Source: Macrobrachium rosenbergii
Lineage: Eukaryota > Arthropoda > Malacostraca > Decapoda > Palaemonidae
Assembly (NCBI RefSeq): GCF_040412425.1
Contig: NC_089794.1
Location: forward strand, 5,492,331-5,556,330
Direction of reading: 5' to 3'
Length of the DNA: 64,000 nt
Part shown: positions 32,488 to 47,518 of the stretch, one piece after another
How the letters are laid out: every line of letters starts with the position of its first letter
How positions within the stretch are numbered: position 1 is the first letter of the stretch
The notes under the pieces: generated by a model
What the model saw: the letters and a program-made list of their open reading frames with translations, nothing else
What the model was told of the DNA's origin: nothing
The model's database searches: none
Made by a program: the position numbers and the translations under genes

Positions 32488-34051
32488 CAGTGGTTCCCAA
32501 CCAGGGGTCCATGGAAGAATTTCAAGGGGTCCATAGAGATGACAGGAAGATTTATTGCCTCCTGAAATGACGAGTGTCATGAATATACGTGATATATGAA
32601 TAAGAGAGAGAAAATTAATAAATAACCTTTATATTATATTATTATGGTTATATAAATGAAAATCACTAAACAGTTTAACTATGTGAACTATGTGAAAACT
32701 CTGCCCTCAACACGAGACTGTTCCAGCAACTGTGGCATGACATGGAATCCGAACATAGTTCCTTGCTCTTTTATACATCCGTCAGGTGGTTGTCAGCAGG
32801 GAGATTTTTGTCCCGCTTCTTCTCACTTCGCCAGGAAGTTGAAATGTTTCTTGATGTACAGAAAAAAATGTGACCTGTTGGAGATATCGAAATCAAGTCA
32901 CTTTGAGCTCCGCCTTGCTTATCTTGTGGACATATTTGAAATCTTCAGCCAGCTGCACTTGAGACTCCAAGGAAAGGACTCAAACTTGCTCAGCCACTGT
33001 GACTCAATACATGCATTTTTGGCCAAATTGGAGCTGTATAAGAAGAGAGTGAGTGTAGGAAAATTTATGATGTTTCCATCATTGAATGAAGTTCTTACTG
33101 ATGGTCAGCTTTCAAACACCTTGTCCAAGGAAATCATGGATCACTTGTCTCAGCTAGATGATGAATTTCGCCGTTACTTTCCTGACTTAAGCCCTCAGCA
33201 TGCAGGATTAGCAAAAAATCCGTTCTTATGTCAGGTTGATGATGTGTCAGAAGACGCACAAGAAGAGTTCATTGAGCTTATCCACGATTCAACAGCCAAG
33301 AATGTGTTCCAGTCAAACTCCTTGTCTAGCTTCTGGTGTTCAATGATGGAATCATATCCAAAAATAAGTGATCTGGCAGTTCGCGTTCTTTTGCCTTTTG
33401 CTTCAACCTACCTGTGCGAAAGTGGGTTTTCTTCATTACTTGCAATAAAAACAAATTCAAGGAACAAGCTGTCTGTGGAAGATGACTTGAGATGTGCACT
33501 GGCTGCCACTGAGCCAAGGATTCATGAGCCTGTTGCTCAAAAACAATCACAAAAGTCCCATTGAGAAATATAAAATGACATACTTTTTTGCAACCAATGA
33601 AAAGTTTCATTCACTGCTGTTTTTGTGATTTTCTTGTGTTTTATTAATACATGTGTTTTATTCATACATTTATTCATACATGTGTTTTATTGATACAGGT
33701 TTTGTGATTCTTTTTATTCATACATATGCTTGTAAGCTAAAAAATAGGGCAAGTATTATAAAGATAGTTTTGCGGACAATACCTACAACTATAACAACAT
33801 TAATATAACATTTTTCCCATGTATTTTACTTAAATAAAAAAGTGCTGAACGGAATGTTTTCTGATTTCATATAAATAGGCCTACAGCTTAATCAGCATAA
33901 CAATGCAAGGCATTTTACATGAATACATTAATTTTTTGCAGAAAAAATCTTTTATTAATTTTGATGGCTTAACCTATTTCGTTGTAGGGGTCCACAGGTG
34001 ACAAAGTGACTGGAAAAGGGGGAACGGGACAAAAAAGGTTGGGAACCATTG
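32488..34051 (+). mobile_element. hAT-superfamily DNA transposon, internally deleted
   Basis: The left end CAGTGGTTCCCAACC (32488-32502) and right end GGTTGGGAACCATTG (34037-34051) are inverted repeats with one mismatch. CAGTGGTTC..AACC termini are typical of hAT elements. The 1.56-kb interval contains only the C-terminal half of a transposase. The 8-bp flanks (GCATCTCC, CAACTGGA) do not match, so no target-site duplication is visible. The element appears non-autonomous. Confidence 0.8.
32656..33564 (+). pseudogene. hAT transposase, C-terminal half (frameshifted)
   Basis: A 302-codon frame ends at 33564. From about residue 71 it matches hAT (ZBED/SCAND3-like) transposases: CDLLEISKSSHFELRLAYL, LHLRLQGKDSNL, AKLELYKKRVSVG, FRRYFPDLS, and near the C terminus the dimerisation motif LLPFASTYLCESGFSSL followed by TNSRNKLSVEDDLRCAL. 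The first ~70 residues are not family-like. The homologous residues there lie in another frame (LLFYTSVRWLSAGRFLSR, about 32770-32823). They join this frame across an A7 run near 32866, with another slip near 32705. The N-terminal BED finger and most of the catalytic region are missing. The ATG at 32656 is therefore not a true start. Confidence 0.85.
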
Positions 34052-34159
34052 CAACTGGAACAGTTTTCGAGCAAGATATAACAAATTCATTGGGAAGTAC
34101 TGAATGTCGTATAACTATGGATACCATTTTACTTAATTTGTAACAAAAACAAGTAGAAA

Positions 34160-34560
34160 ATGCTCCGAAGTTTCTTCGGCGCAGTCGAGTTTTCTGTACA
34201 GCCACTACAGCGTATAATCAAGGCCACCGTAAATAATCTATCTTTCGGTGGTCCCGGCATAATGCTGTATGAGCCGCGGCCCATGGAACTTTAACCACCG
34301 CCCGGTGGTGGCCTGTCGTATATCGTTGCCAGACACACCACTATGGATGACTTTAAACTTAAATAAAATAAAAACTACACAAGCTAGAGGGGAACAATTT
34401 GGTACGTTTGATGATTGGAGGGTGGATGATCAACATATCAGTTTGCAGCCCTCTAGCCTCAGTAGTTTTTAAGGTCTAAGGGCGGATAGAAGAAGTGCGG
34501 ACAGAAAAGTGCGGACGGACAGACAAAGCCAGCACAATAGTTTTCTTTTCAGAAAACTAA
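34160..34560 (-). repeat. Interspersed repeat X, longer copy
   Basis: Reverse complement of 30920-31232, extended by sequence with a small hairpin (CCGAAGTTTCTTCGG) at 34165. Together the two copies flank the hAT element in inverted orientation about 3 kb apart. The 67-codon frame at 34269-34472 shares peptide similarity with the minus frame at 31050-31250 only because both lie in this repeat. Confidence 0.85.
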
Positions 34561-34680
34561 AAATGAGTCTTCAGCGTATGCTGGTTTTTTCAATACTTAA
34601 TAGGAATAGATAATAAATTGTCAGTTATATAAAAAAACATTTGCCCCGGTATGTAAATAATAGTTATTGAATTGAAAAAA

Positions 34681-35814
<1,134 letters not shown>

Positions 35815-36039
35815 TGACTGTGCTTGAGTTTGTGTGAAAAGTCTTTGTAAAATACATGAGAATTAAAAAAGGTGAAAGCAGAAAAAATAGCCCCCAAGAG
35901 GGGTAAATATAAAACTTAACTGGAGGTAGTAGTTAGTTACGAGGACATCTGCAGAGTCACAATGAATGAAACAAATTCTTTAAATTCATAATAAATATGT
36001 ACATGTTGGAAGCCAACGTCTCAATAATCTCAGATTAAT

Positions 36040-37290
<1,251 letters not shown>

Positions 37291-38470
37291 GTCAAAAACA
37301 AACAAGACTGGTTGTCCTAAAAGCTTGCAACTTTTGAATTAATTTCTCCGCTAAATACCGTCCATTTTGGCAATGAGTCCTCAGTTCCGATAATTGTGAC
37401 GGATGCACAGAACAATTGAGCCATTGAACTGCAAAGACATTGCTTGTTTTTATATCATGACTATATTTTTATATTGTTGTTTGGTATATATATATGTGCC
37501 TTCTATAACATTAAATACATTATATATTCTAAACAAGGTATAGTGTAAAGCATATTGTATAGCTTAATATTTCTGTATATAGAGCTACTGTTAATTGAAA
37601 TTAATTTTTTTATATATGTAAGGTTAAACTATATCTTTATGAAGAGTTTGTTGTTGTTATATATATAACATTCAATAAGTCTTCTTGTACAGGTAGAACG
37701 AGTATATATATATATATGTTTGCATAATATAAATATGTCTATACATACATAGAGTCATCTGATAAATATTTAGAAACAATTTATCACTAATCTCACATGT
37801 ATAATGAACTCAACGTCTATTTGTTTTTGTAGTTGCCGAAAATAATGTATTTTCATATGATGAATTGCTATATAAATATTTGAAACAGATCAAATTAAAG
37901 AGATCAGCCTCGTCTCAGAATCTCCGTAGAATATACGAACTCAGACTTTAATAGGGGCAAAAGGACTATCCGATCATCCCAAACACCTGTTCATTGAATA
38001 TTAAAACTAAATTACAGTCCTTCTTGTTACTTGTGTAGACACGCAAATGCACGAAACGCATACGGACACAGACGAACCACACATCAACTAAAAACACACA
38101 CACACACATCGGTAACATATATATAAAATATATATATCTATATATATATATATATATATATATATGGATAATAAATATAAATGTGACGTTTGTAGCATTC
38201 ACTGATTATAACGATATATAATATATATAATATTTATACCATGATTTATATAAAATCATGAAGCTATAAATATTTATATCCATATACTATATATATATAA
38301 CTATCACCGAAGGGGAATTTAAAGTGATAAACGGATCGGTACCGCCGGGTCTCGGTCCCTACAGTACATTTCAACGATTCCATTCGATATAAACCATTGA
38401 GGACTATTTGTCCTAGAAAGCTTGCAATTGTTTGAATGAATATATCCGCTAGATATGTCAGTTTGAATGG
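37291..38470. repeat. 1.2-kb tandem repeat, unit 2, TA-invaded
   Basis: Same order of anchors as unit 1 (37384 for GTTCCGATAATTGTGACGGA, 38342 for CCGCCGGGTCT), but many short non-repetitive runs are replaced by TATATA. For example GTTTGGTTCCTGCATATGTG becomes GTTTGGTATATATATATGTG (37481-37498). GAGTAGACACTCCCTTTCC becomes GAGTATATATATATATG (37701-37720). AGCAAGGGGTATATAATACTTC-type sequence becomes TTTATATCCATATACTATAT (about 38270-38300). Both TA-free anchors and TA-replaced stretches alternate along the unit. Confidence 0.85.
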
Positions 38471-38525
38471 GACCTATTAACTAATATGTTGCAATTACAA
38501 ACAATAATTGTATCCTGGTAAAAAG

Positions 38526-38630
<105 letters not shown>

Positions 38631-38959
38631 AGAGCACACTTACCTTATGTCACAAAGTATTCTAATGTTTTGAATAAAAGTACAACCGAGCTCATTGCCG
38701 CTCAAGTAGTAAAAACCAAAATTTCACCCACTTTGTTTTTGAGACTCGTTTCTGTATGAGAGAGATGGAGAATCGTGACCCATTGACCACCTCTGTACTG
38801 TCCCTTTGGACATTATAAACCCTTCTATTTTGACCCTTTACCCTATATCTGTTTCCTGTCTCCCTCTAATGCCCATCAAGAGACTAAGCAACTGTCCATC
38901 TATGTTCATGTCACAGATAATCTTCAAGAGAGACAGACAACGATTATGTAGCCCTTACA

Positions 38960-39690
38960 GCTACTGTTGAGGGTGGATCATTAAGAAACAGGCTGCCAAA
39001 AACACCTCACACGTGCAGAAACTTTCTCCAATCGTCAGATAGCTGCTTTTTAAGTTCCCTTTCCCCTTGGAATGATCTATGGCCTTAACTTCATCTTCTT
39101 TGTCTCTAGCTTTATTCATTTCAGTTTGAGGTCGCTTTTTCTTATCAGCCTTCTTTACCTTCCTTTGTCTAATGTATCCTGACATCTTAAATCTTTCCAC
39201 ACCACATGTTATATGCTATATCATCCTTCCTTCTAAACTTTGGCCTCCTCTACTTCCCCTTCCCTCCACCTCCCTGCTCATAACCCTTTTAGACACATTA
39301 TCTTCTCTCAGTATAATATAATCAAACCACTGTAGTCTTCTTTCCTGGGCCCTCTTCGATATTTCGCCTGTCTTAATTGTTCGTCCAATAAATTCATTTT
39401 TGGTCCTCTCTTTTCTTGTGACCACACACACACCCATCTCAGCATCCACATCTCTGCCACATCCTATTAGCCGTTCTTGCGCCTTCTTTATCGGCCACGT
39501 CTCAGCTCCGTAAACATCACTGGTTTGACTACACTTTTGTAAAACTTTCCTCTAACGTTCCTATTAATCCTTCCGTCGCACAAAGTCGCTGACGACCTTC
39601 TCCAGTTTACCCAAGCTCGCTGTATTCTGTGCTTGATTTCAAAGTCCTTACCTCCAATGTCAGTCATATTCTATAGATGTAATGACATCA
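38960..39690 (-). pseudogene. Non-LTR retrotransposon (LINE) reverse transcriptase, C-terminal end
   Basis: Read on the minus strand from about 39690: KHRIQRAWVNWRRSSATLCD, a KGK-like RGKFYKSVVKPVM stretch, AETWPIKKAQERLIGCG in a neighbouring frame, then MGVCVVTRKERTKNEFIGRT, RRLQWFDYIILREDNVSKRV and EGRGSRGGQSLEG. This order (H.IQ..W..W......LCD, K.K.YK..V.P...Y..E.W, RNE.I, RRLQWFGH..R, GRRSRGR) is the conserved end of many animal LINE reverse transcriptases. At least two frame changes occur and the YADD-bearing core is absent. The downstream Lys-rich frame at 39200-38961 may be its degraded tail. Confidence 0.75.
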
Positions 39691-41160
39691 AGGAATGTCA
39701 CACTGAATCCAATCAGTCAATAACTCAGATCTCACATAGGTCTACAAACCCTTCTTTACGAAGGTGACCAATGACCACCCTGGTTTCCCTTCCATTTCCC
39801 ATGCAATTGCCTGCGTTGGCCTAGATGAAACAAGAAGTTGATGTGATTCTCAGTAGCTGGTTGGAGATCAGTACCAGGTTTCTGAGTGCTGAATGACAGC
39901 ATCGAAGTTCAAACGACGTCGATACGCGTACGTATCCTGCAGCAAAGCCCAGGTGCCATTTTCCATTGTAATATGAATACCTTGCGGCTGTAGTCCTTCC
40001 AGTGGACCTGAGCCCTCAGTATTTGTGAGAGACCCTATGTAGAAGGTGCCACAGCATATATAACAGCAGCATAGGAAAACAGTCAAGGTAAGTAACGGGA
40101 GTCCTATATACGTAGGTGTTGCATAGGTGTGGGCTGGGAAGTCACGAGAGTGAACTCATTTGGTATAGATAGAAGTAAACTATTTTGAAAATAAATGAAA
40201 TATAAAATTGTAATTACACTTGCATAACTCGTTGTCTCATGTTTCTGGAGGAGTAAGAAAAGTTATTCTTTTGTGCCCAACTATTTGGAAACGATTGCAT
40301 CAGTGAAGTTTCATTCCAGTACTGTAGCTTTTAGATTTTTGAAGGAATCGATTAAGTCTTGCTTTGCCTTTTGAGACCAGTAGCATCTGTATGACCTGTT
40401 AAGTTTTCCTGTTGTACATTTTCAAAGAAGTTGTCTAATCCTAAAATAGTTAAACTTTGGTAGTTTTCTATTTATAGAGAAGTTGTAAAACAATATGTCA
40501 AACTCATATAATTTTTGCAGTTTGAGAGAATTCCCTGAATGTGTTATTCATTATTATAGACTAGTCCCTTAATGGGCGCTATACAATCTGATAATTATAT
40601 AAACTGCGTTTTGTCGCATTAAAAAGCAAACTATTAATACTGGGTTCAACTTTTTGGATCAGTATAAAAAAGCTACCAGTTTTATTCTTATATAATTCAG
40701 TAGTCAGTGTGCATAAATACCAACATTATTATTTGTGTAAGTTGTAAGTATTCCTGTGTATTTTGTCTAGGTGAAAAACTGTGCTTGATCGATTTTTTTT
40801 GCACGGCTAACTAACCCTTCTTTACAGGATGATACAAAATAAAGTTTTCTGTGTTCATGTGAATGTTTTTTTTTTTATACAAGTCGTTGTCTTGTGTTTA
40901 ATGTAGTCATAGGCATGCGTTACGCGTTCCCCTCACGCTGAATTTCATTTTGACTTCAATCATCATTATGAGGTAAATTAACTGACGGTTTCAAATCTTA
41001 TCATGTGCGAAGTGTGTAATAATGTTTAATTCTGCTGGTTAAGTTTATATAACTTTGGTCTCTTGACTTGTGTAATCTAAGTGAACTCCAGAAATGGCAT
41101 CTGTATTTCTAATCCTAGTAATGATATATATATATATGAATGTATGCATGTATGTGTATA
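39691..41160. other. No gene recognised
   Basis: No motif in the short frames (for example 40086-39868 on the minus strand). Confidence 0.5.
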
Positions 41161-41161
41161 T

Positions 41162-42325
<1,164 letters not shown>

Positions 42326-42329
42326 TTAT

Positions 42330-42560
42330 ATTTCTATTTATTCTTCTTTTATTCAGGCATATTTTCTCCATCATGCAATTTCTGTTAAGTTCAATGGCAT
42401 TATTTGCAGATTATCTTTTATTTAGACTTTGGGTCTCTTATTACTTTTCCTTTTCCTCCTCAGGTAGGCTCTTCAGGAATAAAGATTATTCACGTTTGCT
42501 TCCATACACTTCTGATGGTTGGTAAACCGTTTTCTCCCTTATCGGCGCGTCTTCAAGCCT
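42330..42560 (-). repeat. PLE terminal repeat, copy 1
   Basis: Plus-strand GGCATATTTTCTCC..CATGCAATTTCTGTT, then ATTATTTGCAGATTATCTT and TCAGGTAGGCTCTTCAGGAA, is paralogous to 57667-57905. It lies just 3' of the PLE endonuclease relic on the minus strand. The hammerhead-like core of the other copy is here degraded: minus CTTGAAGA, then GAGAAAACGG, at about 42556-42525. Confidence 0.65.
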
Positions 42561-42657
42561 AAATTACAAATTACCATAAAAATGTTTATAACAACATGGA
42601 AACTTAAAAGCTTTCTATTGGTCGGCGGGTCTCATTCTCTCGCTCGTAGTCTGTGCA

Positions 42658-43459
42658 TCAGCAAGGGCATTTTTGGTGCTCCACAGGATAAACCCTATGC
42701 CACCGGCGTGCAACCAAGGGCGTGAGCGAAGGGCGTGGATTCCGTCTCTGGCCAGTATTTTCCATCTTATTCGGGAATGTTTTGTCGCTTGTCTCTCCCT
42801 CCGGACTTCCACAGGTGCCTTGTGGTTTCCTTGAAGAAGGGAGGATAAAGTCCGTGTTCCTTGGAATGTTTAATGCAGGCCGTTGTTGGTTTATACTTAG
42901 GATTTTTTCTATCTGCCATCTGTAGAACCACGCTTCCCTGTACACGACCTCTATGCCTTCTAATAACGTTTCCAGGGTTGGTTTGGGACCGTGGGCGCTT
43001 ACAGAATGTTGGAATATAGCCTGTTGGCTGAGGTGAGTGTGCAATCGTCGTCGTAGAGTGGTGGTGGTGACCTATGCAGAAATTGGTACATCTAAATTTA
43101 TAGAATACGTTGTTCGATTTCCCACATCTCTCCATGGGGGTGGGCAGTGCTATTCCTCATTACAGGGGTGCTGACCAGCTTCGGTTGGCAGTAGACACGC
43201 AAGGAGACACTCTCGTTAAGAATTGTAGGTGTGACACCGTTGGCAATTATCCTATTCAAGGCCTTGTCCTCAGCCTTAAACTAGTTATGATATGCCTTTC
43301 TGTGCTATAATTTGATGTTTCCTGGTGAGGCAGATGTCGTCGCTGTTTTTGTATGTAACTCTCAGTTAACTTCCAGTCATAACTGTTGTTAGTGAGGAAC
43401 TGCCTAACAAGTTCGTGTTCTGCATGAGTAGCTTTCCATGTGGAACTGTATAATTGCAC
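42658..43459 (-). pseudogene. Penelope-like element GIY-YIG endonuclease domain and upstream linker
   Basis: Minus-strand frames in order: HAEHELVRQFLTNNSYDWK (43459-43256), NGVTPTILNESVSLRVYCQP and VMRNSTAHP (about 43240-43150), NNVFYKFRCTNFCIG (about 43115-43070, in place of GIY and YIG), then in another frame HLSQQAIFQHSVSAHGPKPT, VVYREAWFYRWQIEKIL and SINQQRPALNIPRN (about 43040-42860). This is the linker and GIY-YIG nuclease that follows the reverse transcriptase in Penelope-like elements and nicks target DNA. At least two frameshifts make it non-functional as written. No RT core is found upstream, where (AT)n starts at about 43543. The expected terminal repeat follows downstream at 42560-42330. 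Confidence 0.75.
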
Positions 43460-43535
43460 GTCTCATGTACGCGACTACTACTGAGCATTTGTAAGTGTTA
43501 GGGCACTTCCCACGAGCGTTAAGTCACCATCCCAC

Positions 43536-43542
<7 letters not shown>

Positions 43543-43619
<77 letters not shown>

Positions 43620-43620
43620 G
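43543..43620. repeat. (AT)n microsatellite
   Basis: (AT)n interrupted once by ACATATA. Confidence 0.95.
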
Positions 43621-43752
43621 TATATATAATATATATGAGAATATTATATACATAGAATAACATAAATATAAAATATATAAATATAAATATATATATAGAA
43701 TATATATATATATATAAATATATATAGTATGAGAATGTATAGAGAGATAGAG

Positions 43753-43783
<31 letters not shown>

Positions 43784-44040
43784 TATATAGATATATAGAT
43801 ATATATATAGAGAAAGAGAGAGAGAGATATAACAAAACAGGAAGTGTTATGATTGCATATAAAACATTGGCGCGTGAGTAATATATATATAATCATTAAA
43901 AATGCCTATATATGTCACCTGTGAGCTGACCTATATATAACTTTATATAGAACCTGAAAACTATCCGCTGATATCATTATCCCACCCATATATAAGGATA
44001 TTAATCAATTATATATACCCATATATATATGTTGTTAGAT
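43620..44040. repeat. TA-invaded paralogue of 44556-44820
   Basis: Shared anchors in the same order: GAGAATATTAT, AATAACATAAATATAAA, AAAACATTGGCGC, CATTAAAAA, GTCACCTGTGAGCTG, CCGCTGA. Between them ordinary sequence of the other copy is replaced by TA runs: GAGTAATCTAAAGCGCCTCATT versus GAGTAATATATATATAATCATT, and AAGACCTTTGTCACC versus TGCCTATATATGTCACC. Confidence 0.8.
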
Positions 44041-44398
44041 AATCTATAACCACTAAGATTTAACATGTTTATTTCCATTTTTTCAGGGGTAAACAGATGC
44101 CTTCTTTTGAAGGACTTTGATTTGGCATGGGATGGCCTCGATCATTGCCTGACATCACTTAGACCCCTGTTGTGTATAGTATCCTTCAAAAAGCTCCTTT
44201 CTCCAGCAGTGAAGGGACAGTTTAGAAGACAGTTCGAGAAAGGCATCTGTTATGTTTTTTAGAAGGTATTGGAGTGGCTTTGTTTGTGTGTGTATTAGTC
44301 TGTAAGATTTGCTTTCAGCAAACCTATCCATTGATTACATACATAATCCCGGGGTGTCTACACAGATAGCAAAGTGTCCGCCCTCTGACCAGCCAGCT

Positions 44399-44469
44399 GG
44401 GTTTGAACTCAACACTGACTTCTTATGAAGTCTGAGTCTGCTGCTCTACCAACCGAGCCATTGAGGCTC

Positions 44470-44470
<1 letters not shown>
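44399..44470 (-). repeat. tRNA-derived SINE head
   Basis: On the minus strand TGGCTCGGTTGG (44460-44449) matches the A box and GAGTTCAAACCC (44410-44399) the B box. Between them GACTTCATAAGAAGTC forms a hairpin. The body probably continues to about 44290. A cloverleaf does not close, so it is a SINE or tRNA pseudogene. Confidence 0.65.

Positions 44471-44471
<1 letters not shown>

Positions 44472-44553
<82 letters not shown>
44472..44553. repeat. (AT)n microsatellite
   Basis: (AT)n directly beside the SINE head. Confidence 0.96.
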
Positions 44554-44555
<2 letters not shown>

Positions 44556-44557
<2 letters not shown>

Positions 44558-45050
44558 CTAGAGAATATTATTAGGAATAGCATAAATATAAAAGAGAAAA
44601 AGTAATGAGAAAGAACCATTAATCAAATGATTAATTAGAGAGAGAGAAAAGAGAGAGAGAGAGAATAACAAAGCTGTTATGATTACTTCCAAAACATTGG
44701 CGCAAGAGTAATCTAAAGCGCCTCATTAAAAAGACCTTTGTCACCTGTGAGCTGCTCTTTCAACAACAAACAAAACTTCCACTGACGTCACAATCCACAA
44801 GGGAAGGAATTAACAAAATCAAAAAGGACGTTGTTATAAAAGAAAAGGGCAGAACAGAAGCTATTGTCCCACCTATCGGTGGGATGGACATTTTCCTTTG
44901 AAGACCCTTCAAAAGCAAGCTTGAAGGGACAGAGAAACAGATTGAGAGGAGAGAGAGAGGTATCCAAGATTAGTGGAAGCCTCACCAGTTGTGGGTTAAA
45001 AGATGTAAGGCTCATACTTCGATTCAGTTAACTTATATATATAATGTATT
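44556..45050 (+). repeat. Candidate 5' LTR region of the Ty3/gypsy element
   Basis: The 3' part (44919-45040: AAGCTTGAAGGGACAG, AGAGAGAG, CACCAGTTGTGG, AAGGCTCA.ACTTCGATTCA) is repeated in the same orientation at 52814-52948 beyond the env-like region. The 5' part is paralogous to 43620-44040. Exact LTR ends (TG..CA) are not identifiable. TTGGTGAC words at 45190-45225 may mark a primer-binding region. Confidence 0.55.
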
Positions 45051-45493
45051 CTTTACTACTGTGTTAATTAAGTAAGAAAACTGCACTGTGTTTTCCTAAG
45101 CCTCCTGGGATTCTAACAACTAACAACAAACAAAGCCAGAAACGATAGAGCAACAAATAAAAGAAATAAAAGAAAAGAACATTGTAACATTTGTTGGTGA
45201 CTTCATTACATTTGGTGACAATGGTATAGGATCCGAAGAAGATGTAAAAAGTGTTGTGTGAAGAATGAACAAGTACACATACAATGACTCCATAATGTAG
45301 GCAATACAAATTAACAAGCAGACCAAGATTTTAATAACAGACGGTGAAGTGAATCATAAAATCAACGAAACATTCCTACTAAGAATTATAAACATTACAG
45401 CTTAGAAAGCCAACAACTAAGAAACATTATTGAACAACAAGACCAACGCAAGCATACCAGTCAAACGGCAAAACAACGACGCCTGGGTGTTGG

Positions 45494-45768
45494 TGACTAT
45501 CAAAACACATGCAAACAGATTTCTGTACACAATGTGTTAAAACGGATGAGTGAATTTCATATGTATGACAAAACATTCCCATTGGTGGCTATCAACACAC
45601 ACCCAAACAGATTTCCATACACAATCTGTTAAAACGGATGAGTACATTTCACATGTATGACAAAACATTCCTGTTAGGGCTATTGACACACACCCAAAAC
45701 AGATTTCTATACACAATCTGTTAAAACAGGTGAGTGCATTTCACATGTACGACAAAACATTCCCGTTA
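45494..45768 (+). repeat. Three ~90-bp tandem repeats in the element leader
   Basis: Copies start at about 45494, 45583 and 45675. Each has GGCTATCAACACACACCCAAA, ACAGATTTC.ATACACAATCTGTTAAAAC, GATGAGT.CATTTCACATGTA and GACAAAACATTCCCGTT. CAGATT..AATCTG gives each copy a small hairpin. They lie between the LTR and the gag start. Confidence 0.85.
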
Positions 45769-46173
45769 AAAATCCACATTACAGGTGAAATCTAAGAAGA
45801 AAATGAATCCCTGATGGTCGACAAAACAGGAAAAGGGCAGTTTTAGTCAAGATTCAAAACCAGAAGTCACATCCTGCATATCTACAGCAAACTACAGTGT
45901 TGGTCACAAAAAGAAAAGTAAAACAGTTAAAACTGAACCACAACAGAAATAAGTAAGTAGTGATTGGAAAGTTATTTTATTCTCTCTCTGTAAGTGTATG
46001 AATTTTTTTTATTGTTTTCTCTCTCTCTTAGAAGGTATAAAACTTTTATAATTCTCTCTCAGAAATATTTATCCTGCCATATTTTTTTATGTTTGATAGA
46101 TAGGAATCTTTAATAACATAACATTCTTTTGATGATATATGTTTTGAATACTGTTTTATGATACAGTTGTAAT

Positions 46174-47469
46174 ATGCAGGATTCGTTTGACAAATTGTTG
46201 AATACTATTAGAAATCAATCTTATAATTTAAGACCAACAACAGTTTGACATAGTCGAATTCCAGTGCCAAGTTCACGAATATTAACTCAAGAAAGTACTA
46301 ACACTAATAACACAAATAGCAATGATAATAAAAATACTAATAATACTAACACATTTCAATTTAGAACAATGATGCAAGTAGCAATCATTACACAAGCCAC
46401 TCGATTCTGTGGAAGAGTTGAAAGTTCAAATCCTGATAAAAATAGGCTAGAATCATATTCTGTGAACCAGTGGCTAGCTGATGCACAGTTGCATATCTAC
46501 AGGGAGAATAACAAATAAAAGAACTAAAATTAACGAAGCCTTGCTTCTCGTTAGTTCAGAAAGCGGTGATGCACATAGAACTTTGAATTCAGTTAGATTC
46601 TGCAAAATAACCACATGCACTGAATTTAAATGCAAAGTCTAAGTGATGCATTATACAATATTAATAAGTTCTTTACCCAGCATTATGATGGAGACTCCAT
46701 AGGAAATCTTCACACAGATGTTGAAGAATCGACACACAAAGTAATAGAAGACTTAAAGAAAACAAACATCACCATAGGAAATAAGAATGATTTTGGTGAT
46801 GAAAAGGATGATTTATTTAGTTTAAGATATGGTTTTGAATTACTTGTCATTTGGAACAATGTATACTGCACTCAGATAAAAAGGGAAAAAAACTTTCAAG
46901 TAGGTTAAAATAGACCCTAAAAGTGATAGTCTTACAGCTTTAATATCAATGAGGGAAGAAATCCAGAAGAAAGAGATAGATTTTTCTAAGGAGTTTGTAG
47001 GGATAACAGAAACACAAAATGAAAGGAAAGGTGGAAATACCAATGATTCGTATAAAAGAAATAACAAGTATAATGATAATTCCAGACAAGTAGGGAATAG
47101 ACAAACTTCCTTTCAAAGGAAATATGAACAAAATACTAGGAAAAAATGGAATCCAAATCAGAAAGGAAGGCAGAATCAATCGAGGAATGGTCCACCTATA
47201 ACAGATATCATAATGGTCAATATTCAAACACAAATAATTCAAAACCAGAGAACAATTCAGCTCAAGAAGCTAGACCAAAAATAATATGTGAAAATTGTGG
47301 GTATACCAATCATTCCACTAATGAATGCAAAAAGCCTAGAATCTGTGCAGTTTGCAAAAAGATCGGATATTTAATTAAAAACTGTTGGTTCAATAATAAG
47401 GAAGCCAACAGAGAGATTATAGAGATAAGTAACAGTCGCCCAAATATAAATAAATCATCCAGTCAGTGA
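46174..47469 (+). pseudogene. Ty3/gypsy gag (capsid-nucleocapsid), interrupted
   Basis: An ATG at 46174 (MQDSFDKLLNTIRNQ) opens the frame. It meets a TGA at 46246, continues in frame as an Asn/Thr-rich stretch and a capsid-like block (VNQWLADAQLHI), then shifts frame near 46515 (NEALLLVSSESGDAHRT), near 46635, near 46910 and again near 47200. The nucleocapsid has two knuckles: CENCGYTNHSTNEC (about 47287-47328), a perfect CX2CX4HX4C, and CAVCKKIGYLIKNC (about 47344-47385), in which the zinc-binding His is Tyr. Gag packages the genomic RNA in virus-like particles. The interruptions make this copy defective. Confidence 0.8.
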
Positions 47470-47518
47470 CAATTAACCCCTTCAAGGTGATGAATGAGAA
47501 AAAGGAGAAACAATTACA

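Noticed and set aside
31050..34472. Shared peptide (KIKTT..., FDDW) in frames at 31050-31250 and 34269-34472
   Set aside because: Both lie in inverted copies of a non-coding interspersed repeat; the similarity is at the DNA level in both strands.
42767..43135. His-rich run (GHHHHSTTT) as a metal-binding protein
   Set aside because: It comes from a frame-shifted part of the PLE endonuclease relic.
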